Assembly (NCBI GenBank): GCA_944548615.1
Contig: OX155950.1
Span: forward strand, 34,931,610-34,995,609
Direction of reading: 5' to 3'
DNA length: 64,000 nucleotides
From: Micropterix aruncella
Lineage: Eukaryota > Arthropoda > Insecta > Lepidoptera > Micropterigidae
Below the pieces are notes generated by a model that searched no databases, was not told the origin of the DNA, and worked only from the letters and a program-made list of their open reading frames with translations. Positions 1 to 13,006 of the stretch are shown here, piece by piece; positions within the stretch are counted from its first letter, which is position 1; every line of letters starts with the position of its first letter. Both the position numbers and the translations under genes were made by a program.

Positions 1-1327
1 TTACGAAAATTTGCTTTATATGGTTGTAGGGACTTAGCAACGATGCAAAAAATATTAAATGACAATGTATAATTCTCAGTATAAAATCAATGTTATGTCC
101 ACACATTAATGACTAATAAATTTCAAATGATCATTAATTTCGCGTCTTTCATATGAAGCAGTATTTTATTGACGTATTGTAACCCCAATATCTGGATTAG
201 TTCACATGGTTTACGAGTATAAATAGAGCTCAATGTAATTAATTAATTCACTACGGCCACTTCAATCACTTCTGTCATATCGTCTCTACTGGTAAGTCAT
301 CTCTCTAAATTAACGTATAATTAGATGATTTAAATATTAATAAGGTATTATATCTACTCTCTGTATACCTCGAGGTGCAAGGACAAAATAATAAAACTAA
401 GGTCTTGAGATAAGTACTCCTCATCTACACTCAATCATCTACGTCTAGAGTTACTATGCTATATGGTAGTTAAAACTTATAGAATTTATGAAATACTAGT
501 AAGAGTATAAGGTTCACATTATTAACTGTCAAATTCTAAGTCGTTCGATGCAGCCTAGCGTGAAGTAGGAAACTGAAAACTGAAAAACAGAATACAGTTT
601 TTTATTTCATTTTTTCTCTATATTTGTTATACTCTTTTAAGTAAATTTTGAATATTTATATTAAGGCTAGTTTCAACAATCTGGTAGGATTTTACTGAAA
701 TAAACTGATAGGAATCGAATGTCAAGACCACAATGACGATGATGATGATTTTGATAAGTGGAAAGTTGAAAATTTGCAATATCGAAAACCAAAATACACA
801 GTATATTGGCATCCCCGCATTGCTTACATTGCGCAGCGGGACTACAGGCAGTGCGGTGCAATTTGATATCTCAGATAATACGATATTGATATTCACATTC
901 GATACGTGCATTAACATAACTCGATTCTGTCTGAATCGTAAAACAAACATTGCCTGGCTACGAATGCACACTGGGGCTGGCGTGTCTACAAAATACCTGT
1001 ATTGTGTTTTGCGCATGCAGCCTGCAAAGTTTCAATGTAGATTCGACTATCATACGAATAGGTACGATACTAAACAATCGCATGCCCCGTTTCTTATCTC
1101 GAAAGACAGGCGTTGTGTTGCACAGTGAATTGATTTCATTCTTGAGCGATGTTGTGGAGAATACTTTAGTACATGAATTTCAGACATTTTGATAGATTAT
1201 TTAGAAAATATATCAATAAAAATTACCACAGAATTGTTAAAAACCGCTACTTATTGATCTGTACAGCGTTTTGAGATTACTTGTGCGAGGAGTTATTCAC
1301 CATACTTGTAGCAATTTTATATTGTAA
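1..1327. other. AT-rich stretch, no gene recognised
   Basis: Two overlapping frames of about 130 codons lie on opposite strands (733-1128 plus, 627-1016 minus). Neither shows a domain, repeat, signal peptide or splice pattern I recognise, and they look like chance frames. No TIRs or tails were found. Confidence 0.5.
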
Positions 1328-2229
1328 CTAGCTGACCCGTGCCCACTTCGTTGGGCGGTAAACATATTTTTTTGTGATGAAATTATGAGTGTGGTTCGGT
1401 TAGTACTGTGTGCTATGTTTTATTTCCTGACTGCGAAAACGATGGTTATATTTTTACTGCATGTGTATGTATGTATTTGCATGCCGATTTGGCTATATTA
1501 CCGGGTCTCAAATGAGTGAATGAAATGATTATGATTGTATAAATTATGTTTATTTCAATTGTTGAAAACTTCTCTGTATACTATACTGATGTAATGTTAT
1601 TATTTCTTACCGTATACTAGATGTAATGTTATTATTTGGTACCATTCTTTCAAGAGTTCCAACCCGACATACGGTCGCGGTTCCATACCTATGTCGTATT
1701 ATCTCTTTAACCATATATGCAGAAAACGGAAAATTATACGCAGTGAAAGGCAAAAGTCTTTTGTTTTAAACACTTGGGACGATAAATTTACTTATTTTGA
1801 TAAGAATTTCTAATTGTTGATAATATGACCAATACACACTACCTAACGATTTAATTTTTGCAATGAAAAATTTTTTAATATGAAAAACTACTTTTTGTGA
1901 CTTAAATATAAAAGTTAGATATATGATGTCGCCGACTTTTTTATAGGCATTATCAAGCTCTACAACTTTTCTTTAGAACTGAATCATATATCTCTCATCG
2001 TTTAGGCAGCATTCGTAAGAAACCTATTCATTCGACCGTTTTTTCTGAGACTTGCTTTGCAAATCCGACTACCACGAAATGTCTTTTAATATTTCGGATT
2101 AATAAATAGCCTATGACACACAAATTACGTGGCTTTCTAATGGTAAAGTATTTTCAAAATCGGTTCATTAGATTCAGAGATTACCCCTACAACCTCACAA
2201 ACTTTACCTCTTTATAATATTAGCAAAGA
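1328..2229 (-). mobile_element. Non-autonomous Helitron, both ends present
   Basis: Read on the minus strand, the element starts with TC at 2229, preceded by A, followed by the TTTGCTAATATTATAAAGAGG-like head typical of insect Helitrons. It ends with CTAG at 1328-1331, followed by T at 1327. A GC hairpin (gcccacttcgttgggc, 1341-1356) lies about 10 nt before the CTAG. Helitrons insert between A and T without target duplication and end in hairpin plus CTRR, so both termini fit. The 900-bp interior has no Rep or helicase reading frame, so mobilisation would need an autonomous relative. Confidence 0.8.
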
Positions 2230-4376
2230 TATATAAAAAAAAACTCATCTGCGTTACAAAAAGTGAACTATTGTTTTTATAAATATTATAAACAATTTGT
2301 TCGCCATTGAAGGCATGTTTCTTAGACAATTGTTTTTAGACTATTTTTAGACGTTACTTAAACTATTATTTCTATAATTATTATTTTTAAAAAATCGCCC
2401 TAAAAACCATGTTTCTTAGACAATAAAGTTCTTCATTATACTATCTTCTAAAGTTCTTCATAAAAATAATTCAAGTGGAAATCTTATTCAAAAAATTGCT
2501 AACAGAATTCTTATTAGATATGCATTTTATTCGATCGAAGAGTTTGCTAATTTTAGGTGATTTTTTAAGTTTTTAACAATTTTAAGTAGTATTTTCGAAT
2601 TATTTTGTCTTTTTCTAATTTTATAAGGTCTTGAATATTTTTATTTGTAGTTTTGGTGAGTACATACATTTTAATAATGATTTTTGAGTATCGCCAGTAT
2701 TAAAATGTTGCATATCGACATATCATAAAAGCTTAATAGTAAAGAACTTGGCGATCAATTTGAATATTGTGAAAACGGACGAATAAATTGCAATTAAAAT
2801 TGTCATAGATGTTAAGTTTTTACAATCTCTTTATTTTTGATCATTTTTTCAAAATAAATAAATGAAATGATGTATTAAATATTTTATTGATATTTGGATA
2901 ATTATTTATTTCATAGTGGGAGAGCTGATGTATCCTATAACACATTACGACAACCATTCTGGAAATATGCACTTCTAAACCGATTTAAGCATTTTAATGT
3001 TGTATTGGACTAAAAAAACGCTAACCATACATGAACAATTAAAACATTACACTTCTTTTTTTAGGCAGTCGTTTAAAAAACCCTTTAGCTTAAGATGAAG
3101 TAAAATTTATTATTTTATCATTGATTTAACTACTTAACAGTATATAACTTCCTTTCTAATTACAATAGGTATCCATTGTACATAGTCAACTTTTGTAAAC
3201 GACATGTATTTTTTTATATTTTTCATTCTGTCTTTCTTTACTGCAAAAAAAAAATATAATCCTATAGTTTATCTAACATCAATTATGCTAGATAAATTTC
3301 GTAGCGTTGCAATGTCGTTGTTAAAAGTATTGAAACTCCAAACTAATCCAACTTTTACTGTCGAAAGTTGTTTTTAACATGCGAACAATGACAGCTAGAT
3401 AATCACAGCATCGCTAAACTTCACCGCCTTCCATGATTACAATGGCATAGCATTGGAGATTATTCAACAATTTACTAATTGGAAACTAGTGGAAATGAAA
3501 CGAATTGAGTATTGTATAATAGTAATAATAATTATTATACAAAAAATATATATTAACGTAGGTTTATAAAAATACTAAACATTACCAAAAAAATAATTAA
3601 GATTATATTCTTTATTGAGAAAAATATTATACATTCACGACCCTCTGCTTTTGCTCGGCCTGTAAGGAAAATTAGAAGGCAACCATCCATGCGTCGAATG
3701 CAAAGACAAAATTTATAACTGAGTTATTAGGTATTAGAAGGGAAAGTTAAAAGGTGATAGCTTTAGTCCACTGCGATGTTGCCTAGCTTTAAACTCGTTA
3801 AGCAGATAGCTTGAAAAATTGATTTAAATTTTCGCACCTATTTTATGTGCTTATTATTATTGATTATTGAAGGCTTATTCAAGGCGTTGGGTACAACAAA
3901 AAAAACTTCACTTTTTGATTAGGATATGCCACTTTCTGTGGTTATAATATTTATCAAAAGGAAATTGACTAGATATGGAGGCGATTAAAAATCAGTGCAG
4001 AAAACAAAATGGCGGCCGTCAAAGAAGGACGAAATTTTTATAGTAGCAATATTTTTTTGTGTATCTCAGCTCCTAGTGGTCCGATTTCGATTTTATTATT
4101 TTGTTTTAAAGCTTTTGTAAAAATAATAAAGTTATGCTTTTACATATTTGTCTGTACACCTTCGGAATTCCGCAAAATTGTCAATAACCTAATATTTTTT
4201 AATTTTCAAGAGTTTTTTTTACTTTTGGTGATTTGTCGCGTTCTTTTATATTTGTTTGCGTTCTAAAGAAAAATATGTTTCAATACTTCTTTTATATTTT
4301 GTTTTTATTTTTATTTTAAAAACTTGACTGATAACTAGAATAGAATAACTTTATGGTGCTATAAAAACATAACTTA
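2230..4376. other. AT-rich stretch, no gene recognised
   Basis: No coding signal. A lone 18-base motif at 2251-2268 (gcgttacaaaaagtgaac) resembles the terminal repeat of the TIR element at 11450-13006, so a solitary end may sit here. Confidence 0.5.
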
Positions 4377-4408
4377 ATAAATATTACGCTGGTTTTATAA
4401 AAAAGTCA

Positions 4409-4451
4409 ATTTATGCACAAATGGCGGACTTATCGCCATTTGTGCATAAAT
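4409..4451. repeat. Perfect 18-bp hairpin
   Basis: Arms 4409-4426 and 4434-4451 are exact reverse complements with a 7-nt loop (gacttat). The hairpin lies just outside the MITE core at 4488-4592 and may be part of it. Confidence 0.85.
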
Positions 4452-4487
4452 CGATATCTTACAGTCAACCATAACTAAAAGTTTTAC

Positions 4488-4592
4488 AAGCGTTTCAGAT
4501 CGCTGCACCATCTAGGGGTAAGTAAAATATCGCTAATAAACAATATTAACGATATTTCACTTACCGCTTCATGGCGCATCGTGCTCAGTGCT
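4488..4592. mobile_element. MITE core, gcgccatctag family, copy 1
   Basis: An imperfect palindrome pairs caccatctaggggtaagtaa with its reverse complement about 60 bp on, around a central AATATCG/CGATATT segment. The same core recurs at 31310-31400, 40799-40892 and 56206-56303. Outer TIRs are not clear here, although a cctgtatata motif near 4739 may be the right end. Confidence 0.6.
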
Positions 4593-5149
4593 TTTTATAT
4601 ATTTTTTTCAAACAATTATATTTTTCAAATAAAAAAAAAGCTTTTTTATATCTTTTTTTTTACAATATTTTATCAAAAATTGCTTTTATGCTTGGATTGA
4701 TTTTCCCCGTTCTAGGATACTAATTATTTAAAACCCATCCTGTATATATAGCCTCTTTTACTACATTTATTCAAGAAATATCGCCGAGGTGAGCCAAGTC
4801 AAACTGAAGCACCTTAATATTTGCATCACGTTCGGCGTATTACCGGGGAGAGTTTTCTTGTGAACGTTAAGATGCCTTACCTAGCCGGCTCAGTTTGTAA
4901 AGAATTCGAGGATTTGCAGTTAATACCTATAGTAACGGATGAAAAAAAAATAAAGATTTGTGCATTAGATTAAGTGCATTGAATTAGTTATTTGATTTGA
5001 TTTTATTACGCGACATTCGTATCACTTCATATATGACTTCAGATTATTAAATTAAAATTATTACCCGAGAACATAAAAAGTAGAATGAGTATAACAAACG
5101 TAGTTAAAAATTCTATTTTATAGTCACTTTTTTTATTTTTATTTATTTA
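4593..5149. other. No gene recognised
   Basis: AT-rich except for about 135 bp at 4780-4915 of more balanced composition. No reading frame or repeat relationship was recognised. Confidence 0.4.
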
Positions 5150-5343
5150 TTTATGAATTATTACTATAAACATTGATTTTGCTTATTTGTTTCTATCACC
5201 CAACTGGGACTAGCCCGTTCTATGGTGGACAGGACTCTAATATTACAATCAAGTTTGCTTGATTGCTTGATTGTTTACAAATATACAAGTTTCAGTATAA
5301 ACCTAATAACACTAAATTGCCGTTAAACGTGGTCTTCAAAATA
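5150..5343 (-). mobile_element. LINE-A copy 1, 3' tail
   Basis: Matches the 3' UTR end seen at 9890-10145 (plus), 25985-26235 (minus) and 53870-54010 (plus). Shared features are the accactttaggg-like start, the caagcaatcaagcaaacttg block, the gaacgggctagtcccagttg block and a final AT-rich AATTAATTC...AAATAAA tail. It is separated from the coding part of the same copy (5971-6905) by a rearranged DNA transposon. Confidence 0.75.
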
Positions 5344-5650
5344 AAAGTTCGGGGTTTGTTCTCGTATACTCTAGCCTTTAGGTGTCCCCATAAGAAAAAA
5401 ACGCATATGGATAAATCTGGGGACCGAGGAGGCCAATGAACATCGCCAAACCTGGAAATAAGGCGACCAGGGAAGAGAGGGCGAGTAACGTCCATTGATG
5501 CTCTGGCTGTGTGGACGGTCGCCCCATCCTGCTGGAACCACACACGTCGGATTGGAACACGTCGCCGTCGTAATTTAGGGAAAAAGAAGTTGGTGATCAT
5601 TTCGACGCTCTGAGTTCACGGTAACAGCACGACTATTACCGTCTTCGAAG
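5344..5650 (-). pseudogene. Tc1/mariner-superfamily transposase, catalytic part (broken)
   Basis: The minus-strand frame 5600-5345 reads MITNFFFPKL, then WFQQDGATVHTA, RPLFPGRLIS, WPPRSPDLS and FFLWGHLKA. These are signature strings of insect Tc1/mariner-superfamily transposases: the second catalytic Asp is the D of QQDGA, and the third acidic motif lies in the RSPDLS...FFLWG region. The normal CDFFLWG has become CVFFLWG, so the final acidic residue is lost. The frame runs VYENKPRTF and then straight into LINE-A 3' UTR sequence at about 5345. The N-terminal HTH region is absent. The C-terminus is found on the opposite strand at 5663-5851. This cannot encode active enzyme. Confidence 0.8.
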
Positions 5651-5662
5651 AAGTAAGGGCCA

Positions 5663-5968
5663 ATGGTTTGGTGCGCTGTATACAAGAACAAGCCCCGAAC
5701 TCTGGACGAATTGAAGGACCCAATTCGCGTGGAAGTCGCCCAAGTTGAAAGAACGATGTTGGAGAGAGTCTACGCGAATTTACAAGAACACCTCCAGCAC
5801 TGCATCAACGATTTCGGCCACCACATGCCTGATGTGATTTTCCACCCTTGACTGTCTCAAATTCTATTTCCTTGCGAACCTGATTCCATCAATAAATATA
5901 TTTTTGAGTAAAAATTAACTATTTTATGATTTTTTTAAAACCGTCCGTCCTCACTGCCGCACCCTGTA
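5663..5968 (+). pseudogene. Same transposase, C-terminus and 3' end, inverted
   Basis: The plus-strand frame 5663-5851 reads YKNKPRTLDELKD, then VAQVERTMLERVYANLQ and MPDVIFHP before the stop. This is the normal C-terminus of the transposase whose catalytic part is on the minus strand at 5344-5650. KNKPRT is present in both pieces, so the break falls at about this motif. After the stop comes a 3' UTR and a terminal motif caccctgtata at 5958-5968, the likely TIR end with a TA target. An internal inversion, or insertion of two opposed partial copies, explains the layout. Confidence 0.75.
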
Positions 5969-5970
5969 TA

Positions 5971-6905
5971 ACAACAAGTCAAAAAAAAATAGTAGTTAGT
6001 TCAAGGTTAAAAAATACTCAACATACATGTTTAAAAATGTGTTAATAATTTGTGCACCTAAGTTTTATAAACTGTTATTTCTAACATTTGATGTATGGTT
6101 AGTCTGTCATAATTCGATAACCATTTCTTTAATTTATTTTTGAATTCTCTAAATGTCAAATTCATTCTTATTTCCATATTGATCAGATTGTAAAATCTCG
6201 GCGCAATGAAATAGCAATGTCTTTGTCCAAATGATGTTTTCATTATGGGTATTATTAAGCTATTTTCTAAAACTTGTCTCGTTGGTCGCCGGTCTGCATT
6301 TTTCCTAAATTTGAGTTATTGTCCAAAAACAGCCTTAAGAGGGAAGTTTTTAGAAAAAGTTGCCTACAATCAAGAACTTTAGCTTCCTCATAAAGTTCAT
6401 TAGTGGAATGGCGATATGGTCTACGTAAAATAATTTTTAATATAAATTTCTGATCAACTTGCAATGGCTCTAGCAGGGTTTTACCACATCCACCGCATCC
6501 AATTATGCCGTAAGTAATAAGCGATTCACATAAAGCATAATGAACAGTTTTTAGCGTTTTGGAATCCAGAATCTTCCTCAGTTCTTTGAAAACATATGCA
6601 AGGATTCGCACCTTCGTGGCCACGTTATGTATATGAGAGTACCAACGGAGAAAGCAATCTAGAGTGATACCTTGATATTTCCAAGATATTTCTCTTTGAA
6701 GATGCTGACGGTTACAAGACTCTACGCCATCGCATTCGTGTACTACAATAGTTTTATTAGTAGTGGGTTCACCTCTGGTGTTTATACTAAAAGGCATTTA
6801 TTTGTTTTTGCCAATATTAAGCGTCAACATAAAGTTTCCTATCCAATTTTTAAAAATTTTCATGCCCTGGTTTGCTTTCTCAAATGTGTAATCCCATGTT
6901 ATAAG
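5971..6905 (-). pseudogene. LINE-A copy 1, C-terminal ORF2 fragment
   Basis: A minus-strand frame from 6797 down to 6267 includes WKYQGITLD, VFKELRKIL, YALCESLITYGIIGCGG and ILRRPYRH. It continues after frame breaks in 6243-6058 with TSFGQRHCYFIAPRFYNLIN. This is the region after the reverse-transcriptase core of a CR1/Jockey-like LINE and closely matches copy 2 at 28228-28794. The 5' homology stops near 6905, so the copy is 5'-truncated, as is usual for target-primed integration. It is non-coding in effect. Confidence 0.8.
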
Positions 6906-8595
6906 AGCAATATATACAGACTTTTGTACAATATATTCCTATGCAAGACTATTATTGCGTTCCGATACAGTTGATTCGTAGTATTTATAAAGTAGCCCCT
7001 CGAAGGTCGTTAGCATACCATGTATCCGAAGCGTATGGTTTCCAGTTTCACCGTCTGGATGTTAAAATAAGTATGCTGAAAATATCAAATACAAAACTTA
7101 TGTAGATATGTCTTTGCACAATATAATGTAACTTGAATGTATGCACTTTTGCTCAAGTTACGAATTTCGACTAACTGTAACAAGCGTGTTTGGTTCCTTT
7201 TTTGTCGTAGTTTTATGTTACCGATCTTTATTATAATTTATTTTAAATATTATGTATAAAATTGTTTTTATGATTGCAAATATTGAAATGTGTGAGTTCT
7301 TCTAATTCGAATATTACCTCTATTAAGAAGGGTCGCGTTACCATGTGTACTTTCCGACGGCGATTTCCGTGTGTACTTTTCGAAATTGTTTAGAAATGGA
7401 GTTTCGACAGTCCGTTCATGGTTTACGTAGAAATAACCTATCCTAACCTTAACAAAGCAACCTTTGTAACCTGATTACTGATTGCCCCAGTAAGCTGATT
7501 ACCGGTCGTTAGTTGTGTCTTGTAGTTCGAGAACCTAAACCCTGAATGCCATATTTATATATATATTTAAAAAAAATATTACACAGCTTTTCAGTATATG
7601 CTTAACCGGAATACTAATACGCTATATATTTTACAATTAAAGCAACAACTAACGTAAAACACGTAGAAAAACTTTACCTGCTCGATTTTATCTTGAATAG
7701 GAAAACTCCCTCTTCAAATGCTAGAAATAAGCAATAAAGATATTACGTACCAGACTATCAATTTTAATATTTGTACGATCTATTGGTTCCCTAAACAAGA
7801 AATGTTTTCGTGTCGCTGTGTAGTTAATCGTCGCGTTCGGAGGCAACTTTGAAATATTTTGGGTAGATGAGTTTGGGGTTGAGTAGACGCGAAAAAACAT
7901 AGCGAGGAGATCGCATCTATTGTTTAATGTGCCGTAACATCGTACAAATATTTTTGTAGACAGGCTTAATGGGGAGGGTTTATAGCTATCCTTAATTTCT
8001 TATCCACTGAGATAGACCCCTTTTGTATATACCTTTGGCAAATAAAAAGCCAACTCTCTGTTTTCTTATGTTTATCATAATCTTTGTTTTGCTTTGTTTT
8101 TTTTATGTTAGCATTAGTTTACTTATGTAACTCAGTTATTATGATCTTTTACACTCTAGATTTAATATTTAAGGGCAAATTTTATTCGTCTGTAACGGTG
8201 CTGAATAATATTTGAAACAAATAAATAAATATGAGTGAAATAAGTAATTCAAGCTTATTTTAGCCCGTCGCTTCTAAAATAAATTGGATGGGTATAAATA
8301 GGGATAAAAACCAACCTGACGAGTATAGATTTATCTAATAAATTTAGCCAGGAGTCTACGAAGATATCGACTTAGTAATGAAAGATGGACTCGAATATTT
8401 TAGCAAATAAGGTTATGATACTAAATGGACGATAATTTATTATTTGGTCGCGAGGACATTTCTTGTGCAACGGTGTTATCCGTGTAAGCTAAATAGGTAT
8501 CAGCCGCGCCAATGAGCCTTTGTAACAATACTTAATAATCTACTTGCTATCGAATATAAAAGAAACAGTAGTATATTTACGGTACTACATATACG
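6906..8595. other. No gene recognised
   Basis: AT-rich, with a short more GC-rich patch at 7320-7500. No ORF, TIR or known tail was seen. Confidence 0.4.
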
Positions 8596-8835
8596 TATGT
8601 AACCAGTCAGGAGGTAGGAGGTATCCTGAAGGAGATATCATTCCAAACTGGTAGTCAGGGGGCGAGGCTGCCCGCTGGTACATTTTCCGTTGCCTCGCCG
8701 TAAGGCGTTGGCCTCTGACGGGCAAGTGGCGTAGCTAGATTGTGGATTGTTTTTCGTCCCAAGTCTTCTGCGCTCAACTCACGGGAGACACAACGATAAA
8801 TTTCCTGAGGTGACGGGTTCGCCCGTTTTGGTTGA
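8596..8835 (+). repeat. FamH repeat, copy a (partial)
   Basis: Shares with 48420-48690 the blocks ccagtcaggagg, ggtatcctgaaggagatatc, ggcgaggctgcccgctgg, ctcgccgtaaggcgttggcc and ggttcgcccg. The ctcgccgtaaggcg segment is a compact stem-loop. It lacks the 5' half of the family. Confidence 0.7.
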
Positions 8836-9344
8836 CAGCTTTAGGTATTACATGTTCAATTCGTATATTTGCCTACTAGGCGAGATATAATATTTAACGA
8901 TCTATAGTTAACCGCTACTCTTAATCTAACCTAATTTAGATAACTATATGAGGTTGCCGACAAAACATGACACACCCTCCAAGTCATAACGTTGTATGTA
9001 AAACTAATGAAGATTTGTTATTTTAATTTTGATTGTTTTTTGAAAAAAAACAAGTTTTATGAATATTATGAGTTATTTTGTACAGTATATTATTTTACAT
9101 GAAAAACTGAATAGAAAATCGATTAGAATTATTTTGATTTAGGCCTTGTTAACCTAGGAAAGCGTTGTTATTTATTTTCGAGTTTCTGTTCCACTATTTT
9201 CCTCACTACCAAAGGCCTAAATCCAAAAAATTGCAGTATTTTTCCACTTTAGTTTTTCATTAGGAATAATTTCATGGTAAAGAAAATATTTTAATATTTA
9301 AAAACATATGAAGAACACAAAGTAAGAATAATTCAAGTCACAAC
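8836..9344. other. No gene recognised
   Basis: AT-rich. A small inverted repeat (atttaggcctt near 9140, aaggcctaaat near 9213) is the only structure seen. Confidence 0.4.
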
Positions 9345-10145
9345 ATCATTCCGGAGACCAACGAGACAAGTTTTAGAAAATAGCCTAACAATCTATTTGA
9401 ATCCCAGAAGGAAAACATCATTTGGACAAAAACATTACTCTTTCATTGCGCCGAGATTTTACAATCTGATCAATATATTGAAATAAAAATGAATTTGACA
9501 TTTAGGGAATTCAAAAATAAATTAAATAAATGGTTATCGAATCATGACAGACTAACCATACATCAAATGTTAGAAATAATAGTATAATAAAACTTAGGTG
9601 CATAAATTATTAACATATTTTTAAACATATATGTTAAGTATATTTTAACATTGAACTAACTACCAAAAATTATTTGACTTTGACAATGAATTATACTTTT
9701 TAGACTAGGTATTTTTATATTAATAAATATTAATGAGTGTTTCTTTCTTTTCTCACATATAACTTTATTTATTTTATTTAATCGAATTTTATATGATATT
9801 TATTGCCGATTAAATAATGGAATAGCATTTTATTTATTATATTATCTTTTAATAAATTTGTTTATTATTATTATTTTTTTATTTTATTCTGAAGACCACA
9901 TTTTAGGGCAATTTAGTGTCATTAGCTTTTTACTAAAACTTGTATATTTGTAAGCAACCAAGCAATCAAGCAAACTTGATTGTAATATTGGAGTCCTATC
10001 CACCCTAGAACGGGCTAGTCCCAGTTGGGTGACAGAAACAAATAAGCAAAAGATTAAGGTTTTACCATTCGGTTCCTGTTATTTTTATAAGCTAATCAAT
10101 GTTTCATAGTAATTAATTCCTAAATTAATAAATAAAATAAATTAC
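9345..10145 (+). mobile_element. LINE-A copy 3 (5'-truncated)
   Basis: Starts in the last coding stretch of LINE-A (RRPTRQVLENS, then KTSFGQKHYSFIAPRFYNLIN). It then carries the full 3' UTR, including the caagcaatcaagcaaacttg and gaacgggctagtcccagttg blocks, and ends in the AT-rich AATTAATTCCTAAATTAATAA tail. No functional ORF remains. It serves as the cleanest uninterrupted reference in this window for the 3' UTR. Confidence 0.8.
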
Positions 10146-11449
10146 TTCGGAATAAACCTATTTTAGGATTCAAAACGCAGTTCTATGTACATTACACTAT
10201 CAAAAGTAATTTCAATTTTTTAATTTACTTATCAGATGAGCTAACTATCTATTATACGAAAGATATATAAATAACGCAGATATTTTACAGGTATAACTTA
10301 TAGATAATAAATAAAAGAAAGGTTTTAAATAATAATAGCTATATGTAGTAAGTTCGAACAGATAATATAAAGTTCATACGTAAAGTTTTTTTTCCATAAA
10401 TTCAGTAGTTCCCCCACCCCTCCACCAAATGTATGGAATTGAATTGTTATTTGCATGTGCAGCAAATCTTTCAGCGTGCATTAATTAGGATTATTTTATC
10501 CTCCTGTTTATGTCACACATTAGTAATTTTTAGTTATTTTTTAAATTCAGTTCAGTTCTTTTAGTTATTTTTTATTAAAACATCCATTTTACTGATCATA
10601 AAGTTCATCGCATTTTAAACCGCAACTTTATATTAAGATCTCGAAATTGAAAAAAATATATTAGGGTTGGTATTTATCTCGCATTATTATTATAATTTTA
10701 TAGAAAAAATCAAACTCAATAATATATACTTTATTTTTTTTCTGTTTGGTGTTAAGTATAGTTACGCTTTGAATGGAATATGGTTCTGTCCCAAACCCCA
10801 TGTATACATATGATGTAGAAAATATTTTTCGTACCCACGGTATCGATGCTGGACGGAAGACTTATCATGATGACGACAGACGTTGATTCGTCATCGTATT
10901 CCTTAATTAGTATTTATTAATTTTAATACCTAAATATTTTAATTGCCACTTAATGATCCAAGTCAAACCGATGAATGGCAAGCTTGACTAAGATGAAAAT
11001 TTAATAACGTCCCTGATTGCGCGCTTCGTAATTAGGATGGATTCTCATAACCCTAATGCTTCCTATCAAATATACATCCCTTTTAACTCGCCCCTCTACC
11101 GCTCGTAACAGCGACGCTGTACGATATGACAAGATATAAATGAAGACAGAGAACGAAAAACGGGTAAACAGCCAAATTAAAGTACGAGCCTTATCTCGCG
11201 TGGCTTACAAGCAACAAATGTTACGACGGTAATCTCACCGAGATAATGCCCAAAGTATATTTGCCGACAACTTGATATGAAGGAACTTTCCTGGCTATGC
11301 CGAGCCGCCGAGGAATATTTCCGAGGTATTAGGTATTACAAAACTGATCCCAAAAGTTTTTTGAGAGAGAATAGTACAATCAATGGTTCTGAAAGTTCAC
11401 TATTATTTAAAAATTATAACAGATAATCAATTAGTTACTATAATATGTA
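10146..11449. other. No gene recognised
   Basis: Mostly AT-rich. A more balanced stretch at about 11090-11330 has no convincing frame and could be conserved non-coding DNA. I see nothing else. Confidence 0.4.
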
Positions 11450-13006
11450 AAGGAATAAATAACACGAATGCCGTTACGAAAAGTAAACCACTCTATTTAT
11501 ATATTTTTTTAGTTTTTTTTATGAATTATTTGTGGTTTACGTGTTTTTTCATATAGAAACATATTATTATATTTTCGGAATGTACTCAATCAGACCTTTC
11601 ATTTTACACTAAGCACGATATATTTATGTTAAATTATTAATATTTGGAGATTTGGACACTTAAACAAAAATTTACCTAATATTATGACAGATAGTCTATG
11701 GCACTCGGGATTACATAACGGTTCTAACAATACTAAGTCGGTGTGAGCGTTTAGAAGTTAAAGTGGAATAAATAAACGGAAAACATACTTATTGCGACAG
11801 TGCTGGCCTCGTGTGTGTGTCGAATGGCTATTTATATTGAGTTTTACTACTGCTTTGTATTATAATATATAAGTATACATTTTTGTATTGAAATAAATCC
11901 ATTCTTGTGTTGTTTTTCTATACGACTGCTTAAAAAATAAGTGTTATGTGTTTATGATTCATCTATGTACGAGGTTTTACATTTTTTTTTGTCGCGCCAC
12001 ATCTTTTAAACGCTTAAACCGATTTAGAAGTGTGTCATATTGCAAGAATCGTTGTGTCCTCCCGAATGTCACTTTCCAAATGTCCAAAAATATTAGTCTG
12101 AAAGTCCAAATGTCAATTAATTAACAAAAATCATGTTTAGTGTTAAATCAAAGGTCTCGTTGTATACATTCCGGAAATTTACGTCTATCTAAATTAATAA
12201 ATACATTGACCATAAATATTTCTTAAAAAACCGTAATAAAAATAATTATTATTATGTATTTTTTAAGTCCATAAAAATACATTTAATTAGAAAAACATTC
12301 TCTTAGCCTAATATTTCATAATTAATTAAACAGTTTTCCAATTTACCTAAGTCGGAAAGAGATTCAGAAATGATAGTTTGTGGTTTACTGTATCGAGGTG
12401 GTACCAACAGAAATCGTATATTGCCTGCCGAAAGAGCATGATATATTCGCTCTTAGGTTTTTATTTTATTTTATTATTTTTTTTTAACTTTATATTGCAA
12501 TGGTATTTACATTTAATAATAACAAGGATAGAGGTAGTTACTTTATTCCAAAATTTAAAAATTTTGAAGAGTCCAAATTAAACGGAAGGTATTTTAGTTC
12601 AAATATTCATAAATAAATATTCTTACATCTAATATAATACATACATAGATACGATAATCGCATAAACTTTACATGAATTTTTATTAAAAGTATACATAAA
12701 TAAAAATTATTATAAATAAGTACATACATATAATATGATAAATAAAAGTTAAAAAATAAAAAATATATTATTGTGATAATACGAGTATATATTTACATAT
12801 GCAAAAGTGCCTTGATAACTATTTATCAAAAAAATGACAATTTGCAATGCCATTTTTTTATATAATATAGTAGTTAATTAAGAATGTACTACAATACAAT
12901 ACAATATAACCGTAAATTTGAATAATATATGTAAATAGAAATATGTTCATTCAAGCGTTCATATAATAGTTCACTTTTTGTAACGGCAGTCGTGATTTTT
13001 ATCCTT
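11450..13006. mobile_element. TIR element of about 1.56 kb, superfamily unknown
   Basis: Left end near 11450-11490 and right end near 12968-13006 are inverted repeats of about 38 bp. Left reads AAGGAATAAATAACACGAAT then GCCGTTACGAAAAGTAAACC; the right end reverse-complements to AAGGATAAAAATCACGACT then GCCGTTACAAAAAGTGAACT. The interior is AT-rich with only short frames, so no transposase can be named. A solitary relative of the end lies at 2251-2268. Confidence 0.6.

Noticed and set aside
627..1128. Overlapping 129- and 131-codon frames on opposite strands as a gene
   Set aside because: No domain, no splice context and full overlap of the two frames; chance frames of this length are expected in 64 kb.
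8596..8835. FamH stem-loops as tRNA or snRNA genes
   Set aside because: No A/B box order, acceptor stem or Sm site; the stems do not form a cloverleaf with tRNA spacing.
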